A program made the position numbers and the translations under genes. DNA of 64,000 bases from Akebia trifoliata (Eukaryota > Streptophyta > Magnoliopsida > Ranunculales > Lardizabalaceae), in the NCBI GenBank assembly GCA_017979445.1, contig CM030707.1, positions 21,520,586-21,584,585 on the forward strand. The letters run 5' to 3'. This document shows, piece after piece, positions 24,764 to 35,439 of the stretch. The notes beneath the pieces were generated by a model, which saw only the letters and a program-made list of their open reading frames with translations, ran no database searches and was not told the origin of the DNA. Numbering within the stretch: the first letter of the stretch is position 1; the number at the start of each line of letters is the position of its first letter.

Positions 24764-25453
24764 GGCATAACTTATTTTGAAACGAAAGGGTTGGTGAGAT
24801 GGCTAAGTCTGAATTCATTGTCGATTACATTCTTGAGGATTTAGAAGGGAAAAAAAGAGAGATGAATCAAAAGAAGGATTTTGTTAACGTGCACACATTA
24901 AAGTGTAATAAATACACTTTGGAAATTTGATTTTGTACCAAAAATGCCCTTTAAAAATATATCTTTTACAAAAATACCCTCCAATTTCAATTTCCAAAGT
25001 GTATTTATTGCACTTTAACGCTTGACCTAAGGGCACACGTTCACAAGACCCAAAAAGAATACCAAACTATTGCCAAACTTGAATGAATCATAGATTTTAT
25101 TCTCAATATATGAGAAAGCAAGATGATCAAATATATTTGGGTGAGGAAAGAAAGTGAGTGAACAGAATACCAAGCCATTGCCAAACATGGTCTGATCATG
25201 GATTAAATTCTTGATAATTGAAAAAGCAATATATCTAAGATTTAGCATTGGCACAAACTACCGAATTTATAATTAAATTTTTTTATTTATATTTGATTTG
25301 ATTATTGCACGAGTATAAGATCCACAGGATCAATCCCCAAAGGCAATAAGAAATATATAAACATCACCATCTTGGTGGAACTTACAAATAGACCAAATAA
25401 CTACAAATATCTTACATCATCACCAATCACTTCCTACAATCTCCCCCTCCTTA
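24764..25453. repeat. Post-LTR spacer, second copy in unit 1
   Basis: Near-identical to 40316-41004 of unit 2, including the foldback element (24890-25040). It ends CTCCCCCTCCTTA, where the CACTA element has inserted. Confidence 0.85.
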
Positions 25454-27641
25454 CACTACGTCATATTAGGTTTTCGCCGACGTTACAATTGTCTAAAAAT
25501 GACTACTAAAGGCTGTCATTCATTGCGACAGTTTTTAGCTGTCGTTTTAACTCACTGACTTTAAGAAGTAAAAGTTGGGGTGCCAATAGCCACTCTAAAA
25601 GAAAATTACTTTCAGACCTTCGACCTTCACGTTCGTTTACAGACCTTCGACCTTCGTTTACAGAAGCTCGAACTTCTTCTCCCTTCTCTCATTCAACTGT
25701 GTCTCTCCTCTCTCTCTCGCTCGACTGCTCTCGATTCTCTCTCTACTTGTTCTATCTCTTCTCTCACTCTCTCTCTCACTTGATTGTCTGTCTTCTTGCT
25801 TTCTATCGAATCCGTCACTATTCTCGAATCTATCTCAATTTCAAGAAGAAGATCAAATCTCTAAGTTTCAATCAGAATTTTTTTTTGGAAAGAAATAAAT
25901 CGAAGTTTGATCGAAAGATCTTTGCTCAATCTCTTACTCACAGAATCTGTGATTTTGAAGACGCAATCAGTTTTCTATTTGGAAGTTTTAGGGCAGAATT
26001 GGTCGGCATTTGATCGAAAGTTTTAGGGCTTTGTTCGATCTCCCTCCCTTTGCTTGATTTGTGATCGAATCTTGAGGTTTATTAAAGTTTTTTATTGAAT
26101 CTCTGATTTTTCTTAATTAATTTAGGGTTTCAATAAATGTTATATTATTGGTCATTGATCCAACCTCACAAATGAAAGTGTTTTGTTCTCAACTTCTAGA
26201 TTTACAAATGAAGATATGGCAGGATTTGTTCCCAACTATGGACCAAAATCAAATTTTTTTTTAATTTTTTTCGGATGAATCTGAAAAAAAAAAAAAAAAA
26301 TTTGTTGAATTTCTTCATAAGTTCGTGTTCATCAAAATTTCTGAATTTTTTTGGTATCTACGTAGTGTAGTAGAACATAAGCTAGGTTATGTTTTAAGTT
26401 TTCAATTTTTTTTTCATTCGGATTTGTAAGACATAGTGAAGAAGAATTTCAGTGTAAATTTGTTTTGTAATTTTTCACAAATTGATCGGACTCTTGTTGA
26501 AGCTTTGTTGATTTTATTGCTCATTGTGTGTATTGATTCGTCTTTATTCAGTGTTAGCTGTGCTGATTCGATGTTTGAAGCTTCATTTTTATCTTCTTCG
26601 ATAATCTTCTCTCTAACAAGAACTAATATGAATCTGGATTCTATCGTTGGAGAAGGATTCTGAAAATAAAGAAAAATGCTTTTTTTTTTTTGGCTAAAAA
26701 CTGGAACTTTGATTCTTACAGATGTTCTGATGTTTAATACTTCAAAATCTTCATTTAAAGTGTTCATATTTTTTGTGAGTTTTCGCAAACTTCGTTTATT
26801 TTATTGGTGAATGTGTCTCTTGATTTGTCTTTATTCGGTGTTTGCTTTGCTCGTTCAAGGTTAGAAGCCTCTCTCTCTCTCTGTTGTCCTCTCTCACAAG
26901 AACTAATTTGAAACTCTTGAGTTAAGTCTTGTTTGATAGTCAAAAACTCGTTTGTGCTTAAGCCTCCAACTCAGGTAGTTTACATTACAATGTAGCTAAT
27001 TGTGCAAATTTTCATTACGTGGTATGTACAGTATCCCATGGTGATCTATTGCCGCACATATACTTGCCTACTTTAATTTCTCATTATAAAATTCTTGTTA
27101 TAGACCTATTTTACTGTAGTGTTTTCATGTTTAGTTACAATCGTATCTGGTGAAGTTAGAAACATAGATTTAAATAAATTAATTAATTAAAGTACATGAG
27201 AAGACAGTTTAAGGAAACATACACTCTTGTATCCTTAACAACATGAGGTGAGTATTCCTTTGTAATAGAACTTATAATGTTATCTTAGTCTGTGAACTTA
27301 TAAGGAAGTGGGCTTGATGTTGTAGCAATTTATCAAGTTGAAGATGAGGGGCATTTGGGTCTTTTTATATTGTATGTTGGGGTCTAGGTCATCAATGTCA
27401 AAACATAGGGGTATCTTTAATATTCAGCAACATGTGAAGGGGGCAGGTGTAAAATTTAAAATAAATAAATAAATAAATAAGAATACCCTATAGCGACGGT
27501 CGGCGACCGTCTCTATATCTCTATTTTACTTTCGTTTTTTCCCGACTATCTTGGACAGTCGTTTTTAAAAAATCACTCCTTTTAAAACGACTCTTTTTGC
27601 GACTGTAGAGATAGTCGTTTTTGGCGCATTATGACGTAGTG
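25454..27641. mobile_element. Non-autonomous CACTA (En/Spm) element
   Basis: The termini CACTACGTCATAT and GCATTATGACGTAGTG form an 11-bp perfect inverted repeat. A 3-bp TTA duplication flanks it (25451-25453 and 27642-27644). Unit 2 shows the empty site with one TTA at about 41003. Subterminal repeats such as GCGACAGTTTTTAGCTGTCG, GCGACGGTCGGCGACCGTC and GACTATCTTGGACAGTCG are inverted and CACTA-like. The 2.2-kb interior has no transposase. It holds a CT-rich, leader-like stretch (25670-25790) and AT-rich sequence with a short 104-residue frame I cannot assign. Host sequence capture is possible but unproven. Confidence 0.9.
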
Positions 27642-28070
27642 TTAAAAAAATTAATAAATAATAATTAGTAAAGCAAATAAAATGTAACCGACAAAAGTGA
27701 GGTACTAACTGCTGCATTTGAATTCAAATCAATGTTGAGTGACTTCTTAGACAAATCGGATTAGAGAAATATTAGAACAACCTTTGAGATAAATCAAGAT
27801 TGAGACTTGCAATGTTCCAGCTATGGCTGAAATAAATAAGAGGGAAAGGTTCAACTTGGATTTAAAAAGAGAATTAGAAAAACAACCATATTAAAATAAC
27901 TCCACAAAACATGTTTTGTTTTTTTTTTTCAAGGATACACTGCTCGCTTTTCTTCCCAATCTTGTTTGCTGCTTTTTTTTTGTAACTAGTTGTGTGATCT
28001 TGTTATCTTCCTGTCAAGAGAGTAAAATTCCCAAATGAAAATTTATAGTTTTCCATCTTCATCTTCACCT

Positions 28071-30154
28071 TCACCTTCGGCATCTTGGAATACCCGTTTC
28101 TTCCCCAAACCTCTCATTCAATAATTCTTCCCAAAACACCTCTTCAAGTGCTTTATTTTCGCTCTTAAGTTCTGATTCTTCCTCTCCTTGTGATTCCTCC
28201 TGCTTTCCAGCTCCACCAAATCCTTGTATCTCCAATGAAAGTCTCTCCAACTCCGAGACTTCAAATCCGTAAAGATCGTCAAACTCCTGATCTTCGATTT
28301 TAATTTGGTTCTCCCCAACACTTTGGCTTGATTCGTTGGTCCCTACATCTCTACATGCTTGATCAATTGGCCTTCTTCTTTTCTTAGTAATTGCATCTTC
28401 AAGTTCCTTTCTTCTATCCTTTTGTTTAACCAATTGTTGTATAAAAGTTGGGTTTTGCATTGCTCTTGCTAAGAAAGTCATCATTTGTTGTTGCTTCTGT
28501 TCTGCTCCTTGAAGCCTTAGTTCCATAGCTTGAAGTTGATCTTGTGTGGTATGTTGTTGTTGCCTGAGTTTCAGTAGGTCCGTCATTAGAACCTGTTTGT
28601 CACGCCTCAACCGATTAACTTCTCCGTCTAACCCAAACTGTCCAACTTCGACACACGTGCCCAAAGCTTGTTGTGGGTGAGGTTGAGAAGGTGCTTTCCT
28701 CCTCCTGATGTTCTTTAGTAGATGTTTCTGCCCTCTCAGAAATCCTTCATTTGCAAACTCCCATCTATCTGGATCCACCTTTCAAAAAGCCCTATAAGAA
28801 TTAAATGTAACATTTGAGGGCCAAATCCAAGTACCCCACTAAAGACTGAACCTTTTTTAAGAATAAGTAACCACAAAATAACAAAAACGTATAAGAGACA
28901 CTAAATGAGCAGTATTTCAGTTTATAATCACATTAGAGACACTAACTTTATGTAATTGTCCTAAAAATAAAAATAAAAACGTCAGACACATTCATACATG
29001 GAAAATAAAGAAAATAACAAACACTAAATCAGCACCATTGAAATTTATAAATCAGATTAGAATAGTAACCTCTGTAACTGAACCTTTTATAAATCTAAGA
29101 ATTCCACTGATGAGAGAGGAAAGAATCCATCCTATATGAAGAATGGAGACACTAAAACATCACTACCGCCATTGATGAATCAGCTTAGAAATAATAACTT
29201 TATGTAAATAAGTAAATAAGAACCAACTAGGCATTGTTAAATAAAATTCACCACAAACTACCCATATTCATTGAAAACAGGTTAAAAAAAAACAGAAAAG
29301 CTGACCAACAATAGAGAAAATGAGATATGAAACAAGCCAATCTACTAGAAAATTCCATAAAACAAAGACTCTGGATGCTTCATAAAATTATTGTTTTAAT
29401 AGTCAAATCTAAAGAATCCACAAGGGATTGTTAAATAAAATTTACAAAAACTACCCACATTCCTCAAAATAAAAATAAAAAATAAAGTGACCAGTCACAA
29501 TGAAATGGGAGATGAAGCAAACCAAACTACTAGAAACTGCCATAAAGAAATTGGGATTTAAAGTCCAGTTGTTTCATAAAATAAGCATTTTAATATTCAA
29601 ATAAAATTCATACAAACTACTCAAATTCATTTAAAAATAAAAAAATAAAAGCTGATCAGTCACAATGAAAATAAGAGATGAAGTAAGCCATTCCACTAAT
29701 AACTGCTCTACAAAAAAGTTCAGATTTTACATGTAATCTGGCAGCTTCATGAACATAAAGCAATTTAGCAGTAAACTCATAAGAGATGTTACTCAAAATT
29801 CAATAAAAACCAAGTTCTTCTACTTGTGAACTAAAATTAGAAATCACTAACGTAAGTGTTGAGCTGTCTAACAAAGCTGGAGAAGTTATTGTGCTTGAAG
29901 TATCTTGGAAGAAGATTCATGGAGAATGTGTGGAGATCCCAAACAACAAAGCTGTTGCTACCACTGCTCCATGAAACTACATGGTCTGTGAGGGGGTCGT
30001 CGACCATGTCATAGGTTTTAATAAGGAAAGGTGGAGGTCCTGAGTCATGGAGGCCTTCCATTGGTTGGGGAGGAGGAATCATTGGCAGTTCATAAGAAGA
30101 GGAAGATGAACTAGCCCCTGAAAACTCTTCTTTCACTGGGTTTGGTGGATTCAT
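28071..30154 (-). pseudogene. Heat stress transcription factor (HsfA6/A7-like), broken copy 1
   Basis: Exon 1 (30154 to 29852) encodes 101 residues: the N-terminus and most of the DNA-binding domain, ending [18 protein letters not shown]. The donor is GTTAGT, weaker than the GTAAGT of copy 2. Exon 2 begins at 28791 after TTATAG, but one extra base near 28783-28788 shifts the frame, so translation stops after about eight more residues. The rest of exon 2 is open in the shifted frame: [13 protein letters not shown], the HR-A/B coiled coil, KKRRRPIDQ and the [10 protein letters not shown] activation motif. A second one-base insertion near 28084 and loss of about 130 bp remove the C-terminal end present in copy 2. 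Upstream sequence stops at 30601, without heat-shock elements. This is a pseudogene unless rescued by alternative splicing. Confidence 0.9.
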
Positions 30155-30601
30155 GATTGGGTTGAACTAAAATTCTAAAATATTAATGGGGTTGAAATTT
30201 ATTTTATGAGAAACTAAATCAAGCAGTAATGGAGGCCTAATGAGTTTTCAGGATTTATAAGAACACTGCAATTCAACAAGATCTTCACAATTTGATCAGA
30301 TGGGTTGTTTTGTTTTTTCCTTCTTTGGGTATTAAATCGAAGGGGCTAAGAGCATTAGTGCGGTTGATACTGGGAGAAAGTTCAGAAAGCTAGAAAGAAC
30401 AAAAACCTTGAAAGATTTGATTTTGAAATCGGAAATGAAATGGGTTTTGGTTGAAATGAGAATTTACTGGTTAGAATGTCTAAACAGAGATGGATTTTGG
30501 TTGAAATGAAAAGAAATCTGAAAATACGGAATTAGTCAGACATTTGCAATTTGATTATGGCTGCTAACGAGAGGTTGAGATATTTCTCTAACTCTTTTAG
30601 G

Positions 30602-31005
30602 AAAATATTCCAATGACAATGTAGATCTGGACATCATGAATATTTTATTTTTTAGTGTAGGATCATAATTTACGTCTGAAATATATTTAATTCGAAGTCA
30701 AAGATTACATATATGAACCCACTTACATTTAAACCTAAAATCGACCCGTCTATGCTTTTTAGTCTCACACAAATGGCGTCAACACATTAAATTACACTCT
30801 TATATAATATATAAAATATATATAAATAATTACAATTGAAGTGCTAACTTCTTGACACACAAAAGTTGTGCCTGTTTTGGTAAATCTGCCTATTTATTAT
30901 ATAATAATATATATTATTATATTATGTAATAATATTAATATTAATATTAATTATATATCATTCTTTTAACACTGCAAATCAAACGATTTTTTTTATAAAT
31001 AACAA
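30602..31005. repeat. Block R, copy 2
   Basis: Counterpart of 14391-14800. It starts immediately where Hsf copy 1 upstream sequence ends. Confidence 0.85.
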
Positions 31006-31890
31006 TGCTTGAATTCGATTTCATAAAAAAATTATTTATTTTAATATTAAAAAAATAATTAAATAATATTATTTTTTTCATATTTTTTTCTTTCCTCCTT
31101 GATGATCGTTGCATTAGGCTAAGAATTTCTAATCAAACCGACTTTTGGTTTGTGATTTACAAAGGACCGTGAGCCTATATGAATAGTTCAATACATGGGA
31201 AGTGCACTCATGAACCGAATTATACAGGTCATTATGGTCTAGTTCACTAATCTAACAATTGAAAATTACTAATCAGACTGACTCAGTTTGTATGTTTACA
31301 AGGAATGATTTTTTGCTCGCAGCACCCTTTTGACATGTGGCGTAAATGACATTAGAGAAAATTTCTCTCTCCTCCCCACACGTCCTCCACCCAAAAATTT
31401 CAATTTTAAGATTAAAAATCTTAAAATAGGTCATTGAGACCACATGGATTATCACATTGGCAATCTAAAACTACAATCTTCTTGTCATATTTAAAAAAAA
31501 TGTTTTTAAACTTGATCAATGGAATTGAAAATGAACAGCTACCAAATACCCGAACTTAAAATTAAAATTCAACGATGAAAAATAAGGTTAATTTTTTTCC
31601 TTTTTATTAAAAAGAATATCGCAGATTTTTTTCCTGTACAACCCGTGCCATCGGATCATGTTTTTTAATGCCATTTATGCCACATGTCAATTAGTAGTTG
31701 GACTGTGAGCAAAAACGCACCCCGTTTTACAAGGGAGCATGGGTAAAAAGCACAAACATGAGCTGGGAAACTTTGAACTATATTCTCCTAATTAGGGGTA
31801 ATTTTTTACCCACATATCTAATCATGAGAGGGCACTTAATGTAAAGAAATTTTTCACAGAAGATTATATAATGAGTCGTGCTGGAGTAAC
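31006..31890. other. No recognisable gene
   Basis: AT-rich, no family recognised. It lies in the block found only in unit 2. Confidence 0.4.
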
Positions 31891-32033
31891 ATTGAAATGT
31901 GAATCAATTCTCACATTGTTGATGTGGAGGTTCGCACATGACCATAGATTTTTTTTACTCGTATCTCGATGAAAAACATCTATGGTTTCGTACATACATC
32001 CACACAGCGATGTGAGAATCGATGACATTTTAA
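31891..32033. repeat. Hairpin-forming inverted repeat 1
   Basis: The left arm runs ATTGAAATGTGAATC, TCTCACATTG, ACCATAGAT. The right arm is its imperfect reverse complement (ATCTATGGT, CGATGTGAGA, GATGACATTTTAAT). The arms are about 60 bases with a short loop near 31955-31975. Confidence 0.75.
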
Positions 32034-32073
32034 TGTTGAATAATGATGAATGCACACGGTGTTTGGTACGCCC

Positions 32074-32161
32074 CTGATGTGGCAATGGCACAGAACCGCA
32101 AATCTTTTTTCCTGTGTATCCCAAAGATAAAGATCCATGGTTTGTGCCATTGCCACATCAG
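32074..32161. repeat. Hairpin-forming inverted repeat 2 (88 bases)
   Basis: CTGATGTGGCAATGGCACA at the left pairs with TGTGCCATTGCCACATCAG at the right. The arms extend inward imperfectly to about 33 bases. The terminal 19 bases are perfect, and the size and arm length resemble a plant pre-miRNA or a tiny MITE. Confidence 0.8.
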
Positions 32162-32289
32162 CCACTTGCATTCTTCACGACTCTTTCATGTTACTTCAAC
32201 ATTTTCTTATATAATTGATATGTTTACTCATTTACTTCCTTCATTCATATAATAAAGAGTGTTGATTTTCGAATTTAATCTAACAGAAT

Positions 32290-32416
32290 AACTCACTAAC
32301 GTGGCATGTGCAATAATCATAGATTTTTTACCTCAGGATACACAATTGCACATTCCCATAAACTATGTTACTGAGGGAAAATTCTATGGGTCTTGCACAT
32401 ACCACGTCAGCGAGTT
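32290..32416. repeat. Hairpin-forming inverted repeat 3 (127 bases)
   Basis: AACTCACTAACGTGGCATGT at the left pairs with ACATACCACGTCAGCGAGTT at the right. The arms continue through ATCATAG/CTATGG and CCTCAG/CTGAGG, about 47 bases in all with a handful of mismatches. Confidence 0.8.
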
Positions 32417-32516
32417 TTTTAGTTAGTCTATTAAAATTGAGTTAGAAAATCATTACACAATAATAAATTGACACGTATATACAGGATTAGAGATACAATG
32501 ATGTAGAGGTACCCCT

Positions 32517-33056
32517 CAACTTTCAAGATACCTGTGTTTTCAAATAACCCATAACCTTAGTCTTCTCAGGGAGACTAATCGAAAATGACCTAAATGCCTT
32601 CATCTCCAACCTCTGTCTGAAAAAAACACCTCTTGCAAAAATCTTTGATTTTTCTTTCCAAAAATTCAACTTCTTCCCAAGCATCCTATATTTTCCTTGA
32701 GGTTCTAAGCTTGGAGATAACAATCTTAGCTTGATTTTGATATACTTCTCAAGATTACCAATAAATCCATTGTTTGCAACCTCATCTCTATCATTTTTCT
32801 ACTTTTAAAATTCCATTTATGTTCTAATGGTTTAAAGGTTGTTGAAGTAAATAGAATCTTATGGTGGAAGGATAGGATAAAAAATTTACCCAAAAAGTTT
32901 AGATGCCTGCTTTTGAGGGAAGTAAAATCAAGGGGTTTGGAAGTTTTGATTATAAATTTGAAGAAAAGGGCATTTGGATCATTTTTCCTTAGTCTATTTG
33001 AAAAGACGAAGGTCAATGATTAACGTCATCACTTTGAAAACATAGGGTATCTCAAA
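32517..33056. mobile_element. Putative non-autonomous TIR element
   Basis: The left end TTTCAAGATACCTGTGTTTTC and the right end GAAAACATAGGGTATCTCAAA form an imperfect inverted repeat. A related end occurs at 27396-27416 (AAAACATAGGGGTATCTTTAA). The interior is non-coding. Class uncertain. Confidence 0.5.
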
Positions 33057-33140
33057 TGTGTCAAAAATAAGATTATCCAGTACACATCAAAATGTGTAAA
33101 TGCCACTGTGGAAGTGAAGCTAATAAGACAAAACTTATTC

Positions 33141-33258
33141 CTCCACCCTAGGTCCACACGATCTAGATTCCACAAGAAAGTATCTCATGTAGCTTGTAGA
33201 GTCTTCGATTGTATTTAGTAGTTGGAGTCCAGATTCTATGCATCCAAGGTGGAGGAAT
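33141..33258. mobile_element. Possible small MITE
   Basis: ATTCCTCCACC at the left and GGTGGAGGAAT at the right form an 11-bp perfect inverted repeat 118 bases apart. The left-end words CCTCCACC and CACACGATCTRGATT recur near 33633-33662, just upstream of the ELIP promoter, suggesting a second partial copy. Confidence 0.5.
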
Positions 33259-33683
33259 GAAAAAAATAAAAAAACCAATGTTTCCTATGATTATGATTTA
33301 AGTCTGATTTAAAATAAATAAAAAGAATTAAAAAAATAATGTTTTTTTTCTTTTAGATTCATATCTTAGAAAGTAAATGACTATTGAACATCTAATATTT
33401 TAAGTGTGGAATCTAAAAGTATAACTTATGTGGCACTTTTTCAATCGTTGGATCCATGCAACATGGTGCTATAGGAACTGTGTGCTGTAGAGGAACAGCT
33501 TCCTCCTCCCACGCCTCAATACAAATCAAATTATTCACATTTCAAGGAATTAAAATTTAAAATATCTCCTTTAAAAAAAAATTTGAATTGTAACTAACGT
33601 GGCATGTATTGAGCTGAGGGAGGTGGGTTTCATTCCTCCACCAAGGGTGCACACGATCTGGATTGTTAGTGGTTAATGTGAAG

Positions 33684-33714
33684 CCACGTCCATGTTGTCT
33701 TAAATGCGACGTGG
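33684..33714 (+). promoter_or_regulatory. Inverted pair of ACGT elements in the ELIP promoter
   Basis: CCACGTC at 33684-33690 and its exact reverse complement GACGTGG at 33708-33714 lie about 40 bases upstream of the TATA box. ACGT cores of this kind are bound by bZIP factors. ELIP promoters are known targets of the light regulator HY5. The link to this gene is inference from position and sequence. Confidence 0.65.
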
Positions 33715-33752
33715 ACGGACTTATAACCACCACACAACTTGCCTTTGGTACC

Positions 33753-33760
33753 TATAAATA
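33753..33760 (+). promoter_or_regulatory. TATA box of the ELIP gene
   Basis: TATAAATA in the context CCTATAAATATAGC, 115 bases upstream of the start codon. This would put transcription start near 33785 and give a leader of about 90 bases. Confidence 0.75.
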
Positions 33761-33874
33761 TAGCTTCTAGAGTTACTTAACTCATAACTTGAGAATTCTA
33801 GAACACCTCGTCCTACCATATTATTCTACTACAAGCAACTGTTTATCTACGCGTATAAACTTTCAGAAATTCAA

Positions 33875-34523
33875 ATGGCTTCATCAGCATCGCTGCAATC
33901 CATCTTCTCAAGCAGCATGACACATGTCATGCATAGAAGCAGTAAGCCAAACCTAACTCTCCCATCCACATTCGTGCCAAGTCAGAAAAGAACGGTTCGT
34001 TGCATGGCTGAGGTATTGTAGATTATAAACTACTTTTATTTATATTTCATGAGAAATTTACTCCTCCTCCCCCTAAACCAAAGGTAGGTAGTAATAGAAT
34101 CACTTTTAAAAAGCACTTGTCAAGGCTTTCCAAAAGCACTTTTAAGTGACTTATGTTTCTGTACAACTCTGCGTGCAGGATAGCAAGAAGTTTTTGGATG
34201 TGTTTGCATTTAGTGGGCCCGCACCAGAGAGGATCAACGGTAGACTTGCGATGATAGGATTTGTTGCTGCAATGGCTGTTGAGGTAACGAAAGGTGAAGA
34301 TGTGGCAGCACAGTTGGCTAATGGAGGGATACCGTGGTTCTTAGGGACGACTGTGGTCCTCTCCCTGGCCTCTCTGATACCTTTGTTGCAAGGTATTAGT
34401 GTTGAATCCAAATCAGAAGGAGTGATGACTTCTGATGCAGAAATGTGGAACGGTAGATTTGCGATGTTGGGTTTGGTGGCATTGGTCTTCACTGAGTTTG
34501 TGAAGGGTGGGGCCCTTGTGTAA
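33875..34523 (+). CDS. Early light-induced protein (ELIP), plastid
   Basis: Exon 1 (33875-34012) encodes a 46-residue transit peptide rich in Ser and basic residues, ending VRCMAE, the usual ELIP processing region. It stops at a donor, GAG/GTATTG. The last exon (34179-34523), after GTGCAG, encodes [19 protein letters not shown] and the three thylakoid helices. Helix 1 is [19 protein letters not shown] and helix 3 is [18 protein letters not shown]; both keep the E/N-x-R chlorophyll-binding pattern. Helix 2 is [18 protein letters not shown]. It ends [12 protein letters not shown]. Joining the two exons gives 160 residues, against roughly 190-195 in typical ELIPs, because the Pro-rich linker exon is nearly gone (see 34054-34083). 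ELIPs bind pigment in thylakoids under high light, cold or dehydration and limit photo-oxidative damage. The frame is intact, so it is probably functional. Confidence 0.93.
34054..34083 (+). other. Remnant of the ELIP proline-rich linker exon
   Basis: Within the apparent intron, 30 bases encode [10 protein letters not shown], followed by a good donor (AAG/GTAGGT) and preceded by ATGAG. This is what remains of the middle ELIP exon, which normally gives a 30-40 residue Pro-rich linker before the first helix. It is in phase 0 with both flanking exons. The sequence left between exon 1 and this piece is only 41 bases, shorter than plant introns normally allow. It may therefore be skipped, with one 166-base intron (34013-34178) used instead. 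Confidence 0.7.
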
Positions 34524-35050
34524 GGGCCCACATCACCTCTGATGTGATTAATCATGATTAAAGTTTTTCTATGATTGTACGAAGTTGGAAAGTAGTATAA
34601 TTCTCCACCAATCTAAATAATAAGAGAGAAATGAATAGAAATGAAAATTTCACTTTAAAGTTTATACCAATTATTTCTCTTCAGGATAAAAACTCGTAGA
34701 ATAAGAGATCTGCTATTGGGAATCCAACTTTTACTTATTACAACCCAATTTCTTAAATTATTATCACACCCCAGTTAAAGATTACAATACTCTTCAAACA
34801 TTATAAAGATCTACTTGTTATACTCTTCAAATTATAATCTCAACATCACATAACATTACACTCGCTTCAAACAATTTCAGAACTTGTTTATAATCATGAT
34901 ATGGTTCATTTAAAATCCTAAATCCGAAAAAATAAAAAAATTAAAAAAAAATCTTAAAAGAAAAAAAAAATTTATTGGCACCCCAACTTTTACTTATTTT
35001 CTTTTTCTTATAATTAAGTAGTATCTATATGAAATATTACCATTTAAAAT
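34524..35050. other. ELIP 3' flank, no gene
   Basis: Presumed ELIP 3' untranslated region, with possible AATAAT signals near 34617, then AT-rich spacer. Confidence 0.4.
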
Positions 35051-35368
35051 TGGGTAATTATAAAAGCACCCTATGAATTAATAAGGCAGCCCACACCATA
35101 TCCGAATTTTTTGTAAATCAGTTTTGTAACCCTATTAAAACTGATTTACAAAAAAAAAAAATGGATGATTTATGATTCTTGAATTTATTTTGATCGGGTT
35201 AGAAGTTTTGGAATTGGCTGATTTTTGGTGATGATGATCTCCTAATCATAGAGATCATCTTCATCAAAATCAACCACTCTAAAACTTTTAATCCATATAA
35301 GACAAAAAAAAATTGCCTATTGTGTGGATTGCCCTTATTAATTTGTGTAGTGCTTTTATAAATACCTT
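35051..35368. mobile_element. Foldback MITE, copy 2
   Basis: TGGGTAATTATAAAAGCAC at the left and GTGCTTTTATAAATACC at the right, with the central GATGATCTCC...GAGATCATC hairpin. Counterpart of 14811-15128. Confidence 0.8.
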
Positions 35369-35439
35369 ATAAATGTGTATATATATACGTTTATAATGTA
35401 TTTACGAAATATATACAAATATAATTTTTTTTTTTATTA

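Larger units (their letters stand above)
14391..30601. repeat. Unit 1 of a large tandem segmental duplication
   Basis: The order here is repeat block R (14391-14800), foldback MITE, LINE, solo LTR B, spacer and Hsf gene. The same order recurs at 30602-45000. The right edge is sharp: Hsf upstream sequence shared with copy 2 stops at 30601, and AAAATATTCC, the start of block R, follows at once, as it does at 14391. That is the expected head-to-tail junction. Later insertions specific to this unit are solo LTR A, the truncated LTR chimera and a CACTA element. Confidence 0.8.

Noticed and set aside
28118..28321. 67-codon minus-strand frame overlapping Hsf copy 1 (and its twin at 41652-41855)
   Set aside because: Shadow frame of the Hsf exon; no independent support.
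32074..32161. Calling a microRNA gene
   Set aside because: The hairpin fits in size, but two similar hairpins sit beside it. Without small-RNA data a MITE is as likely, so it is listed only as a repeat.
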